From positions 1,922,001-1,986,000 of the forward strand of contig JANTQA010000015.1 in assembly GCA_027625915.1 (NCBI GenBank): 64,000 nucleotides of DNA. Direction: 5' to 3'. Under the pieces are notes generated by a model, which saw nothing but the letters and a program-made list of their open reading frames with translations, was not told the DNA's origin and made no database searches. Below, one piece after another: positions 1 to 12,002 of this stretch. The position numbers were made by a program, and so were the translations under genes. Source of the stretch: Anaeramoeba flamelloides. Lineage: Eukaryota > Metamonada > Anaeramoebidae. Position 1 is the stretch's first letter. Each line of letters begins with the position of its first letter.

Positions 1-3000
1 TTTTTTACATTTTTTTTTAAAGATTTTTTTATTTTTATTTTATTTTTTTAAATCAGAAATTTTATTACATTAATAGTAATTCAAAACTCAACACATTGAT
101 TTATTAATAATAACCACCAACAATATTGCTAATTTTAAGATAAAAAAAATAAATAAAACAATTAATTACTTTGAAATTTATTTTTTTTTGTTAGAAAAAA
201 TTTCAATAAATATCCAATTAAGAGAAAAATGAAATTTTTTTCTTTAGGCCAAAATTAAATTTTTAATATGATTAATTTTCTAAAACTTTTATTTAAGCAA
301 TAGATAATAATTGAAAATCAAAAAAAAAAAAAAAAAAATTTTAAAATAATTTCAATTTACTAAATTGGAATAAAACAAATATAAATTACTTTTTAATCTA
401 TAAAATATTTATACCTAAATTTAAAATAAAATAAAAAATAACTCTTAAATATTATTCCAATATAATAAAATAATCTCCAAAACCAAATTTTTTTTATTGC
501 ATTTTGTTATTGGTAAAAATTTGAATAATATATTTGCGATATTTGGATTTTTCCTTAATAAATTAATCCAGATCTTGTTAAATAAGTTCTGATATATGGT
601 CTTTAATTCAACAATATTGTTTATTTTATGTCTAGATTTTAAAAAGTCAAAAATTAAAAAATTGTAAAAAATAAAAAAAAAAATCAATTATTAATCTGAC
701 TCGAACTATTGGCCAAATCATTTAAAATTTGAAAAAAATCTTGTTGAAAAAATTGTAAAATTTTGCAATTGAAAAAAAATTTGATTTTTTATTCAAATTT
801 AATTTATATTTTTTTTTATTTAACATTTATTTAGAATCAAATATAGATATTGATATTGAATGGTAAAGGTAGATAAAATAAATTTTCTCTGTGATGTCAA
901 AATAACTTTTGTAATGAATAAATTATTTAATCAAGCATTTTAGGCAATTTTGGGGTGCAAAGGGCCCCAAAAAAATTTCCAGTGAAGTATGATGTGTTTT
1001 AAATGTTAAAACTAAGAGTTTTTTGATGTCTAGACAAACTTTTCAAAAAAAAAAAAAAAATTTATTTAGATAAAATTTGGAAAAATAATAAAATCACAAT
1101 AACCAAAAAAAAAAATTCCCAATGTTAAAAAAATTTTTTCAAGTTATTTTTTTATTTTAAGTAACTATACAATTTTTAATTATAAAATTTTCTTTCTAAG
1201 ATAATTATTTATTAATTCTATATCTTATTATCCTTTGATAACATTTCAAATTCAAATTTTGGTTTGAAATGTTTTTAGGTTATTTGGGGTGCTAAGGGAT
1301 ATATATATATATATATAAATATATATAAACTTTGTTTCAGTCAAAGGCGTACCCAACATTTTTTTCAAATATCAATTATTTTATATAATTGACCTTTTAA
1401 GAACAAATGAGAAATAAGCAGAATAATACACATCAAACAATTGCTGATACGCAACCAAAATAAAAGTAAGAAACCAATGTATTTTCTTAAACATTGAAAA
1501 ACTCAGATTCTTAATACCTATTGAGAAAAACAAGTATTTTCTTTTTTATCTTTTACTGTTATTATTCAAATATCAGGATCAAAGATTGAATAAAAGTCCA
1601 ATAGAAATCAATAACATTTCGCAACGATCATTTCCATGATTTCAATAACTTTAGAATAAATATTTTTACCAAGTGACTATTGAACCCGTAATAAAAAAAA
1701 TTTTACAACTGAATTACACACCAAAAAAAATCGAAAAAAAAAAAAAAAAATGTGAAAAAATGATTTCAATTTTGGAATTTCTAAATTAATATTTTTTTCT
1801 TCTAATATCTATGTAAACCCTTTAAACATATGTAAGCCACCTACTACAACTGGGCCCGTTTAATTGGAAAGTGGTTTATAAATATATAATAAGAAATCCC
1901 AAAATTGAATCAAAGTTCGAGTAAATCTTTCATTCCACACTAAAACAAAAAAAAAATAAAAAAAAAAAAAGTAAAAAAAATGGAAATTTTTAATTTTTTT
2001 TCATAAACTAAGAGAAAAAACCGAATAACTATTTGGACTAAAAATGATTACTTTTTTTTAATTGTAAATATGAATAATAATGAAAAGTAAGTTTACCAAT
2101 TTTAAAACATGTCGGCTTTTTATACATTTACTAAAAGGTTTTATTAAGAGTTTTAATTTATTTTAACTCTCCAATGTCATTTAGACTGTTCGAAAAGGTA
2201 AAAAAAATCCAATGAATATTACTGAGAAGTGTAGTCATGACTCCTAAGGTTATTTCCTTTAAAAAAAAAAAAATTATAAATTTATATTGAAATTTTGCAA
2301 AATTTTATGAGGAACATTACCTGGGAATTCCATCAAAATTTATTAAAGAATATTCGAAGAGTTAATTGGAATTATAAAGAAATTTTCAAGCTTAAAATGT
2401 TTTTATGAAACTGATTAAAATATCAGTCAAAATTCAATGATTATATACATATATATCTTTGTACTCGAATTAAAAAGCAATTATTTAAATCTTTTGGCAG
2501 ATAATATCGATCCCATGAAAAATTAAGGAATGATATTATTCAACTTTGAAATCTGAATATTGGTGATTCAACCTTTAAAAATATCTCAAAAAGCAGTTTT
2601 TTATCTAAAAATTTTTGTATTTTTGACAAAAATAATGAACATATTGGAATGATGGAATTAAACAAATAGTATTACCAGACTAATTGGCTTTATTAGAGAC
2701 ATTTGAACCTTTTAAGAACTATAACCATATACACCCAATTACAAAAGACTTTAATTTGGAACTTCTCTCTTTTGGACACAATTATCCTTTAAGAATAAAA
2801 ACTCTATTAATAACGATAACTTAATTCCCAATTTCTAAATTGCAAATACAATAAGACAATTGGTACCTAAATACTCTTCCAGTCTCATTAGATACAGAAA
2901 AATAAATTTAATCAGAAAATACAAAATTACTTTTGTTTTGGTTTCAAAATTTTCAATCTACGAACATAAACAAAAAATGGTCTCAAAACCAAGGAAAAAA

Positions 3001-3384
3001 CAAAGAGAAACTAATAATAGGATTTTTTTGACAAAAAAAATCAATCTCGTACTTTGTGACTTTTGATCTGTAAATTTTCTTTGCTTTCATAGACTTTCAA
3101 TTTTCGTCACAATGATCAGAAGAAAGTAACTTTCATATGAAAGTTACTTTCTTTGACCAAGCTAAATTATTATTTTGAATTTGAAAATATTGTAAAATGA
3201 AAATCTTTGTGTTAGTACTAATGAACTTTCTTATCTTAAAGAACCATTGGTATCGGAAATAAAAAATTTCCATAAAAGGTAAAAAATTCTTAATAAAAAT
3301 CATTTTTATTTATATCTTTGCGTTTTAAACTACTAAGTATTTAAACACTATTTTTTTTTTTTAAAAACACTTAGACTTTTTGAA
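1..3384. other. AT-rich intergenic DNA, no gene seen
   Basis: No convincing coding region is visible on either strand; the open frames at 445-687 and 2860-3066 are short, AT-driven and resemble no family. The stretch holds many A or T homopolymers and an (AT)n tract near 1301-1325. A short motif ending in ggggtgc-aaggg occurs near 945-975 and again near 1276-1300. A 34-base perfect palindrome lies at 3120-3153. The segment around 2695-2770 resembles DNA near 47225-47300 and, more weakly, near 57040-57120, so part of this spacer is old repeat. Confidence 0.6.
3120..3153. repeat. 34-bp perfect palindrome
   Basis: The sequence equals its own reverse complement across 34 bases, with centre catatg at 3134-3139. 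There is no spacer. It lies about 230 bp upstream of the start codon of the PB1-domain gene. It could be a protein-binding dyad, a cruciform, or the relic of a palindromic mobile element; nothing seen decides between these. Confidence 0.9.
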
Positions 3385-4930
3385 ATGATAAATCAAGAAA
3401 AACTAAAGGTTAAATTATTTGTCAACAATGAGTATCGAAGATTTTCAATCCAACCAAGGATGAACTATGAAGCGTTAGTCGAAACAATCATGAACTTAAC
3501 TCAGATGAAAAAGGAAGAATTGAACGACTGGCAGCTCTTTTATATAGATGAAGAAAACGAAATGGTACTGTTTAGTTCTGATCTTGAATTAAAAGAAGCA
3601 ATTAGCATTGTTCTCCAAAACGAAAATCCAATTTTAAGACTAGTTCTGAAAAGTATGTTTTTTATATTACACCTTTTCCACTCAATAATTCTTATAACAG
3701 ATCTTTGGCTAATTGATCTTAATGTCATTTTTTCCATTTATTGTTCTTTTCTCTTCTTACTAGCTCTCTCTTTTTTCTATATACCTATCTATTTTTTATT
3801 GTTTGCCTGTTCTTTCTTTTGCAAATTAACCACTAAATTAAATAATAGATGAGGACAAGCAAATAGCCGAAACAACCAGAAGAAAAGAAAAAGAAAAAGA
3901 AGAACGAGAACGAGAACGAGAAATTATTCCAATCGAACCACTTTTTTTCACACCGATCTTAGTTTCACAAATCCACCAACTTGTTCTTTTGAATCAAGAA
4001 GATTTAATACAATTGATCCAAGACAGGGACTTTATTTCTTGGTTTAAAACTGTATTCGATCAAATATTGGATCAGTTATATATGCTTTTAAATGAAGGAG
4101 AAACAAAAGTTTCACAATTTTTTGAGGCCACACAAGAGCTAACAACAAATAATGGGTTGGAAGAAATCACAAACCAAAGGTTTTCACATGTTGTTTCAAA
4201 TTTATTGGATTCAATTTTACATCTTCGCCAAGTTGTGGGTGTGAAACCCTTAATCTCATTTCTCAAAGGAATGTTTTCAAATACTTTAAGCACACTTTTA
4301 ATGGGTTGGCTCTCGATCCCCTTTAATAAGAAGCATATGAAGCAAATTAAGAAATTTAAAAAAAAGGGAAAAAGGCATTTCAAAAAGCACCACAAAAGAA
4401 AGAAATCCGAGTACAAAAGAGGCAAAAAAAAACTCAATAAGAAAATGCAGGATTCCTTCTTTTTGAACAATGGCCCGAAATGGAGCAGGCAGCAATTGGA
4501 AACAGAACGAAAAATGGAAAAACTTACATTAAGCGATAATAACGACAATTATACCTCCGACTCTGATCAAAATTATCTTAATGAAATACAAGAACAAGAA
4601 GAAGAAAAAGACAATAATTCCATTAGAAAATTCCAAAAGAATCGAAAAGAAAAGAAGAAAAAAGAAAAGAAAAAGAAGAATAAAAAAGAAAAAAAATTGC
4701 ACAAGTTCAAGAAAAACAAACACTGGAAAAAGAAAAAGAATAAAGCTAAATGGGGGAAATCGAAGAAAGAGAAAAAGCAGAAAAAGTTCCTTAATAAAAT
4801 TAAGAAAGAGGATTATGACCAAAATAGAGACACACCTATGATTACAAATACAAACCCAAATAATAATGACACGCAGAACAATGAACCAGAAAAGATCGTT
4901 CAAATTGAAGAAGAAAATAACAACAACTAA
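3385..4930 (+). CDS. PB1-domain protein with Lys-rich C-terminus (two exons)
   Basis: Exon 1 is 3385-3652, an intron of 196 bp (GTATGT...ATAG) is 3653-3848, and exon 2 is 3849-4930. The joined reading frame gives about 449 residues. Residues 5-90 form a PB1 domain: basic first strand (KLKVKLF, RRFSI) and an acidic OPCA-type loop (YIDEENEMVLFSSDLELKEAI), the pattern of PB1 domains carrying both basic and acidic faces. PB1 domains pair with other PB1 domains in signalling scaffolds and selective-autophagy receptors. The rest has a charged KEKEERERE linker, a helical segment (about residues 115-240) without a recognised family, then Lys-rich low complexity. Reading through the donor gives a false hydrophobic tail that is intronic. 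Joining phase 1 to phase 1 restores one frame. The partner and role are unknown. No NBR1 ZZ, FW or UBA domain is seen. Confidence 0.82.
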
Positions 4931-5458
4931 TCAATTTCAGAATATTACAATAATTAAACTCTATTGGAGAAATTAAATTGAAAAAATTAAATCAGGAAAC
5001 ACTTTATTTTTGTTAATGCATTTCACTATGCTATTTTTTTTTTGATATTTTTATTTTTTTTATTTTATCACATTTTACATCTTATTTTAAATTATTTATA
5101 TGTTCTTTAGACCTTTATTATGATTTTGGAACTTTATTTTTTACTCAAAAAAAGAAATGAAACAAGAAAAATTTTTATTAATGATCCTTTTTTTTTTTAG
5201 TATTTATCATAAAATAAAAAAAAAAAAAATAATTTTTTTTGAATTTTTTTAATATTTCTTTTTAGATTTTTTACATTTTTTAAACTTTTAGATAAATTTT
5301 TTTTTGGAGAAATATAGTATTTTTAACAATTAATATCTAAAATATATTATTACTTTTAATATTAGTTTTTAATTCAGTGAAATAATAAAGAAAAAATTCA
5401 AAAATTAAAACTTTAAACACCAAGTTAATAATCATAAGAAGGAAAAACCAATAAAAAA

Positions 5459-5459
<1 letters not shown>

Positions 5460-5501
<42 letters not shown>
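5460..5501. repeat. (AT)n microsatellite
   Basis: About 21 uninterrupted AT units. (AT)n and (ATGT)n tracts elsewhere in this window are where the TCACAGGT-ended elements sit, so this is an unoccupied tract of the same kind. Confidence 0.9.
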
Positions 5502-5503
<2 letters not shown>

Positions 5504-6899
5504 TAGTTCCTTTTACTTATATTTTAAACATAAAGGGGAAAATTTTAATTTGTGTTTTTTTTATTACATGGTAATATATGTACCTACCACCCAAAAAACA
5601 CTTGAAATTGAAAACTGATCAAATACCTTCCATTAAAAAAATTAAAAAAACTAAATGAAAAAATAAAAATAAATAAAGTTTCAATTTAGCTTTTTCTTGA
5701 TAACATTTTTTGCTAAAATGATTGAATTCAAAGTTGAAATTCTGTTATATTTTTATATACACTAGCTTGTTTTAATACATTTACTAAAACAAATTATAAA
5801 TTATGGGAATTTTATTTTCACAAAAGAGACTAATTTGGTCTTCAAATTATTTTTATTTTATTTTTAAATGCTAAAATTAAAAAAAAAAATTCAACTAAAA
5901 AGATAAAATCTCAGGAAAAATATTCTAATTTAATGCATTAACTTATTCTATGATTTCAAAATTTTCTCAACGCCATTTTACAAAAAAAAAATAAAAAATT
6001 GCATAGTAATTTCAAAAAATATTTTCGATTTTCAATAGTTGAGAGTGTTTTTATTCTTAAAAAAAATTACCCTAGTGGTTAATTGAATCAATTTATAAGC
6101 TATATTTCGAAAAATATCAATCAGAAAAAAAATGTTACTTAATTTTATTAAGGACATATATTTAAGCAGTTTTTAAACAACATAAATTTCAGAATTGTTG
6201 AAAGTGAAAGATAACATAAATATTTTTGGGTTACATATAAAGAATTTTGTTTGGTTTTTTTATTATTTTAAAATATTTTTGTGGAGTCTCGTTAAGTACC
6301 TAGAGTTCCAAGTTTTATCATGATTACAAAAATGGAGAAAAATCAAAGAGTTTACTCTATTATTTTGAAATTTGGAAAACCCTAAAGTTACTCCCAAATG
6401 GTAAAATATAACAACTAATTATAATTAATATTATAATTTTTTTTTTTTTGAAGAATCAATGGGATTTTTGGAGTCCAATTGTTTTTTTTGTTGATTCTTT
6501 CATCGGATTTTATTATTTTTTCAAGATATGTCAAGATAAATTATTTAATTTATTTTTTAATTTAATTTTTTTTTTATTATTGAAATTATCATATTTTCGA
6601 TTTTAAATTCAGTTTTATATATCAGAACTGGTATATTCTATTAATTTTACATACTTTCGTAATACATGCATTTATCCAAGAATTTAAATAATTTAGTGTT
6701 GTTAATATATGATTATATATTTCTACAACATTTGTAAATCGACTCAATATAAAAGATTTAAATAATCTAATTTTCAAATGATTATTCATTAATTATTTAT
6801 TATTAAATAATTGTTTAGAATTGCTCTAAGTTTCTTTTACCCTTTCCAAATTATATACTAAATATGAACTTTTTTCCAAAAAAAAAAAAACAAAAAAAA

Positions 6900-7200
6900 C
6901 CAGTTTTATCTTTAAACATATACACCTAAAATCACAACCATATTACTTTTGTTTTCAAAAATATTTGATAATTGACCATGAATGTTAACATTGGGGATCA
7001 TTGGGTAATTATTGTAATTTCTTTTTTCCTTTTGAACTGATACTTTGAACCTTTAGCAATTTTCCCACTTTTTTGTTTTTTAATTTTTATTTTCAAGTTA
7101 TACATATATTGGTGTTACCGGGTCTCAATATTAGCGAATAACCACTTGATCTTTTTCCTTTTTAACTCTTCTTCCTAATATAAAGAAAATTCATCCACTG
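6900..7200. repeat. Dispersed repeat, copy 1 (partner at 55740-56050)
   Basis: Collinear similarity to 55740-56050 by eye. Shared landmarks include aattacaacca/atcacaacca followed by tacttttg, then catgaatgtt, and then tctttttcctttttaactcttcttc. No coding capacity is seen. The class is unknown; it may be a non-autonomous transposon or an old segmental duplicate. Confidence 0.55.
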
Positions 7201-7723
7201 TTAAATACTGGAAAAAATAATAACAATTTAATTTTAAGAAAAAAATTATTTTTGACGAAAATCTCCAAATATATCTTTTAATCTTTATGAAATAATTAAA
7301 AAAAAAAAAAAAAAAAAAAATCTTTAAAGTTTAAAATTTTATATATGATAATATATGAATGTTACAAATTAAAATTTTATTTATTATATTCCACCATATA
7401 ATTTTCAATAATGATATTTTATTCATTTTTTTTTTATTTCATTTTTAATGTTTTCATAGAAAATGTTATCATTTTTAATGAAAGATACAACAGCAGATTT
7501 GGCATAATAAAGATGAACTATTTAAAAGATAATAATAAAATTTTTACAAATAAATAAAATATAAAAAATATAACCTGAATAATTAAAATTTAATAATTAC
7601 ACAAAAACATAATAAAAAGTTTTAGATACAGATCAAGTTTTTGAAAAACAAGTAATTTTTTTTTTGTTATTGTTGAAAAATGAAATATAACACAGAATCT
7701 AATATAATATAATTTCTTGAAAA

Positions 7724-10663
7724 TTATTTTTTTGTATTAGTTGTATTGTTACGAGTTGATTCATTATTATGAAAATTTGGTTGTTTTTCATCAACGTTAT
7801 TTAAATTCATTTTTGAAAAAACATCATCATCATCATCATCATTTAAATTAGGGGAAGGGGAGCTAATCACATTGTTTTCAATTTTATAAATAAATTGTGT
7901 TTTGTTTAAGATCAAATGATAACTGCACCAACATTCAAATTCAGAATGAAATTTAACACTATAAGGGTGGTTTTGGTCATTTAGATAAAAATTTAAAATT
8001 TTTTTATTATTTTTTTCAATATGAATCCGATTGATATCCTTCTTTGAGAAATTTAAAATTTCATTGAAAGTGTTTCGGTTGGAAATTATTTGAATTCGAT
8101 TGCTGTTGATATGTATAATACCAACTTTCCAATTTTGTTCATTATTTAAGGAATTTTTAAAGGTTATCTTGAAAGAGTTTAAATCGATCATTTGGGAATG
8201 ATAAATTAAACGGATGAAAGAAAAACATGTATCCTTTGAGGGCAAGAGTAGAAGAATCGTTCTTTTCGATTGAAGAAATTTCATCACCAATATTTCATCA
8301 GTTGAGGGGTGAATTGATAATCGTAATTGATTCAAATGTGTTTCATAAGTCTTTTTGGCACTTTGGATTGTGATTTTTTTATTATTCGTAATTAATTTTA
8401 CTGTCCCTCTCCAATTTAAATTCCGAGATAATCTAATTGCCGGTATTTTATATTTTGGTAATTTTTGTTTACCATTTGCCCAAATTAATTCAAATTTTAC
8501 TTGATCTTCTGTGTTTTGGAATTTAAAAAGAATTTCCTTCTTATGATTATCCACTAACAACTTGCCAACCAAGTCTTTATTTTTAGTATATTTGACCTCT
8601 TCACAATCTTTGTTAATGGAAATTTCTTTGCTTTGGACGTGAATTTTATTTTGTAAGATGCTAATAATGCCATCTGCAAAATTGTTTTGGTTTTTTTTAA
8701 TTCCAACACTACTGTTAATATTCCCGTTCGTTTTTTCAACTCCTGTTTCTTGCTCTTTTTTCTTGTTGCTGTTCACAAGAAATTGTACTTTGAATATTGC
8801 CTTATGCAAAGATTTTAATTTGACTTTGATTTGTCTCAGTATCTTTACAAAATCATTTCTCTTTCTTGTGGATTGAAACCGTAGATAATAAACAAAATTG
8901 TGTGATATAAATCTCACTCTTCCAATTTCTCCAATTCGACCATTAGACTCAAACATTAAGGTTTCAATAGGCTCAACAACCGGCTTTTCATTACCAAAAG
9001 TTTGATATTCTGCATATTTTTCAGAAAGGTTGATCGTCCCAGATTTCATGACTTGCATTTTTGAATTGACAACATCGACCCGAAATTGAAAAAAATTTTC
9101 GTTGTACTTGTTCGTTACTTGTGTGTTTCGGTTGTATAAATTAGATTGCTTGATAACTTTTATTTTGGAATTTGGTGGCAACCTAAATATTATATTTTTT
9201 TGCTTATTGTTGATGTGATGTGAATTCTGAATAATTGTTTGAGTTCCTTGAGTTTGTTCTTCTTTTGGAACATTTTTGTTCCCAACACTATTTGTCTCTT
9301 CCTTTTTTTTTTTTTCCTTTTCCTTCCTATTTTGATTTTGATTTTGATTTTGATTTTGATTTTGATTTTGATTTTCAATTTGGTTTTTCCTTTCAGTTCT
9401 TTTTCCTTTTTTGATTTCTTGGGTGCTGTTGTACTCACTCGTTCTCTTTTCTTGGCAAGCATTTCTTAAACCTTGAAAATGCTTCCTGAAGGTTTCCAAT
9501 AATTGCTTTTTTTCAAATTGGATTTTGACTTGGTTTTTTTTTAAAAATGTTAATTTCATCATTAAACCAGGAGAAGATCTTGTATAAGATCTAACCTCCA
9601 AGATATCATAACAAATTTTAACTTTTTCTTCATCATTCATTTCAAAAAGATCAGGCTTTAAAATAATTATTCCTCTTCCAATCCTTAAACCTAAATCACA
9701 ACTAAAAATCCACACTTTCCAATAATAGGTCTCATTAGGGTTTTCAATTTTTATGGGATTAAAATATTGTGAGCTCTGTAATTCTTTTTCTAATTTGATC
9801 TTTTTCGTTTCTTCATTTTTTCGCTTTTCTTTTTCGTTTTCATTTTCATTAACCTCACTTTTTTCTCGATATCGATCACATAAATTCTTGATCACAAAAG
9901 ACGGTAAAAAGTCTTTAATTGTCAATTTTTTACGAGTAAGTGGACAACAACCATTCATCCTAATTTGTAATTCAATCGCTTCTCGTTCAAAAGTGTGCCC
10001 ATATTTCGTTGTTACAGGATCAACAAACAATTCTCTTGTTATCGGACAAATTAGATTTGGATCAGGATCTTGAGGCTTGTTAAAACTTTGCGAACTTTTT
10101 TTTAAGTCAATTGGTTTTTGTTTGTTTTTATTTTTTTCTTTTCCTTTTTCTTTTCCTTTTTCTTTTTCTTTTTCTTTTCCTTGTTCTTTTTCTTTTTTCT
10201 TTTTTGTTTTTGTATTCCTTTTCTTCGTTTCCTTATTTTGAGTGAAAAGATTCTCAAAATTAGAATTTTGGTTATTGTTAAACTCAAAGTCAATACTTTG
10301 AATCATATTTGGCTCTAATGAATTTCTTATTTCTTTTTCTTGTTCTTTTTCTTTTAATCGATCAGAACCTTTAGATGCTCTTTTTTTTTCTTTGAGAATA
10401 CCAAGAGGTGTTTTTCTAGAATCAGGTGATTCAACCAAAACCGTTTTTCCATCCATTAAGACCTGAGAAATTTTCTCTTCCTTCGAAATAATACTTTGAT
10501 CCTTTGTTTTTGTTTTTGTTTTTTTTGTCTCAATTAAATCATTTTCGTTTCCTCTATTAATTTCATTGATCACTTGTGAAATGGTCATTTTGGAAGGTGA
10601 CGAGATTGGTGACTTGAAATGTTCACCTTTTACTTTTGCAGTTTGAAAAACTTTCTGATCCAT
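7724..10663 (-). CDS. U-box E3 ubiquitin ligase-like protein with PH/GRAM-like segments
   Basis: Single exon, 979 residues, ATG at 10661-10663, stop TAA. Residues 1-200 are Lys/Glu-rich and disordered. Residues 203-268 form a U-box: LICPITRELFVDPVTTKYGHTF, then CCPLTRKKL and an LPSFVIKNL helix, which is the classic E2-docking fold lacking zinc ligands. After a second charged linker come several beta-rich segments that look like PH or GRAM domains: about 315-405, 525-630, 640-745, 750-840 and 850-945. They share a W.g.i.l opening and a closing Phe-rich helix (for example RKRNDFVKILRQIK). The U-box call rests on visible motifs. The PH-like call is inference from pattern. U-box proteins pass ubiquitin from an E2 to substrates; the C-terminal segments would be expected to bind lipid or protein. 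Simple DNA repeats encode a QNQNQN tract (9329-9375) and a KEKEKGKEKG tract (10130-10200). Confidence 0.85.
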   Translation of the reverse strand: MDQKVFQTAKVKGEHFKSPISSPSKMTISQVINEINRGNENDLIETKKTKTKTKDQSIISKEEKISQVLMDGKTVLVESPDSRKTPLGILKEKKRASKGSDRLKEKEQEKEIRNSLEPNMIQSIDFEFNNNQNSNFENLFTQNKETKKRNTKTKKKKEKEQGKEKEKEKGKEKGKEKNKNKQKPIDLKKSSQSFNKPQDPDPNLICPITRELFVDPVTTKYGHTFEREAIELQIRMNGCCPLTRKKLTIKDFLPSFVIKNLCDRYREKSEVNENENEKEKRKNEETKKIKLEKELQSSQYFNPIKIENPNETYYWKVWIFSCDLGLRIGRGIIILKPDLFEMNDEEKVKICYDILEVRSYTRSSPGLMMKLTFLKKNQVKIQFEKKQLLETFRKHFQGLRNACQEKRTSEYNSTQEIKKGKRTERKNQIENQNQNQNQNQNQNQNRKEKEKKKKEETNSVGNKNVPKEEQTQGTQTIIQNSHHINNKQKNIIFRLPPNSKIKVIKQSNLYNRNTQVTNKYNENFFQFRVDVVNSKMQVMKSGTINLSEKYAEYQTFGNEKPVVEPIETLMFESNGRIGEIGRVRFISHNFVYYLRFQSTRKRNDFVKILRQIKVKLKSLHKAIFKVQFLVNSNKKKEQETGVEKTNGNINSSVGIKKNQNNFADGIISILQNKIHVQSKEISINKDCEEVKYTKNKDLVGKLLVDNHKKEILFKFQNTEDQVKFELIWANGKQKLPKYKIPAIRLSRNLNWRGTVKLITNNKKITIQSAKKTYETHLNQLRLSIHPSTDEILVMKFLQSKRTILLLLPSKDTCFSFIRLIYHSQMIDLNSFKITFKNSLNNEQNWKVGIIHINSNRIQIISNRNTFNEILNFSKKDINRIHIEKNNKKILNFYLNDQNHPYSVKFHSEFECWCSYHLILNKTQFIYKIENNVISSPSPNLNDDDDDDVFSKMNLNNVDEKQPNFHNNESTRNNTTNTKK
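9329..9375 (-). repeat. In-frame hexanucleotide repeat coding for Gln-Asn
   Basis: The + strand reads (ATTTTG) about eight times; the coding strand reads CAAAAT repeats giving alternating Q and N inside the U-box protein. A six-base unit keeps the frame through length changes. Confidence 0.85.
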
Positions 10664-11786
10664 TACTTCTTGAATTTTAACGAATAAAAATATTTGAAAA
10701 ACAAAAAAATAATACTTTATTTTTTTCTTTCCAATTTTACAAAATCAAAACTGTATTGTTAAATAAGTTTTTAACAAGATTAAGTTTCTCTTTCTCTTAC
10801 ACCTATATTTGGATAAATTTGTTCAAATATTTTTTTTTTAACTTAAAAAATTATAAAAATGATCTCTATGTATCATACTCTTATACCCTCATTTGTTATT
10901 TTTAATTTTTCGGTGTGCTTTTAGGATTACTTATAGTCATTATTCCTTTAAAAAATCATGCAATCTTGAAAGGGTTAGTGATCAAATCAATAAAAGATCG
11001 TTTTTTTTTTTAGTAAAAAATAATTTATATTTGTCTTCAAAAGCCATGGTAAAATTTTTTTTGTATCCCCAAAACACAAACCCTGTATATTATTTGAGTT
11101 AAATTTTGATACCAGAATAATGATCATTCAAATTTTTATTTTATCATTTTAAGTTTTTTTATTATCATTAAATTTACAAATTTTTTGGTCATTCAATGAA
11201 CGAATCGATTATTTATTGGTTTAAGTGCCTTTTTTCACCATTTATATCAACAATTGTTTATTTTTAGTACACACCTAACCACTTTGAGACAAAAAAAGGT
11301 GTCACAACAATATAATCCCTTTTACAAAAGAAGAAAAAGATCAATTAGATTTTAATACTTTTTGATCTTTTCTGATCTTCAATATTTTAGATTTTTAATC
11401 AGAGTGATTGGTTAGATGTGATGATAAAATAATTAATATTACCGAACTTTGAATTGAAAGAAATTTCCTTTTGAATATTTCTTTCAAGAATGAATGTTTT
11501 TTTTTGAGTTTTTTCTTCTTTTCTTGAGTGTTCTTCAATTATTCAGATTTATAGCCCTTCGGTCTTGAAATCAAATTTATAATTTTGTTTTTAAAAAATT
11601 ATTACTAACACATCACGATCCTGAAAAAAATTTTCAAAAAAATATTAGACATTTGTTAATTTTACCCTTTTTAGATAAGTTCAATTATAATAGACACTAT
11701 TGGTTTATATAAGATCTTTGATCAAAAATTATTTTTAAAGATAATTTACAATTTAAGTTGAAAAAATCAATTTTCCAGGTTGTATT

Positions 11787-11872
11787 ACCATTGTGAAAAA
11801 AATTTGGGTCATTAAAACAAATTTTTGGCTGACCCAATTTTTTTTAATGACCCAAATTTTTTTCACAATGGT
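11787..11872. repeat. Perfect 31-bp inverted repeat (hairpin) with 24-bp spacer
   Basis: Left arm 11787-11817 and right arm 11842-11872 are exact reverse complements over 31 bases, including accattgtg and gggtcatt. The spacer also contains ctgaccc, which can pair further inside. Perfect arms in a decaying AT-rich spacer suggest a recent insertion of a small foldback element. Confidence 0.9.
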
Positions 11873-12002
11873 TCGGATTTTTTTTAATTTATCGTAAAAA
11901 ATTGAAAAATTTTTTCTTATAGATAAGATTTTATTTTATTAGATTTTAAAATTATTTTACATTTGACGAAGACCAATTAAATAGGGAATTAATTATTTGG
12001 AA

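Larger units (their letters stand above)
4931..7723. other. AT-rich intergenic DNA between convergent genes
   Basis: The flanking genes end toward each other here (PB1 gene on +, U-box gene on -). No gene is seen. The stretch holds long T and A runs just after the PB1 gene stop (around 5030-5230), an (AT)n microsatellite at 5460-5501, and a segment near 6900-7200 that is similar to 55740-56050. Confidence 0.55.

Noticed and set aside
3653-3852. Hydrophobic, membrane-like extension of the PB1 reading frame
   Set aside because: It lies wholly within a GT-AG intron; splicing removes it and restores a long downstream frame in matching phase.
10102-10318. Lys- and Phe-rich frames on both strands within the U-box gene
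   Set aside because: Shadows of the low-complexity KEKEKG repeat of the real gene.
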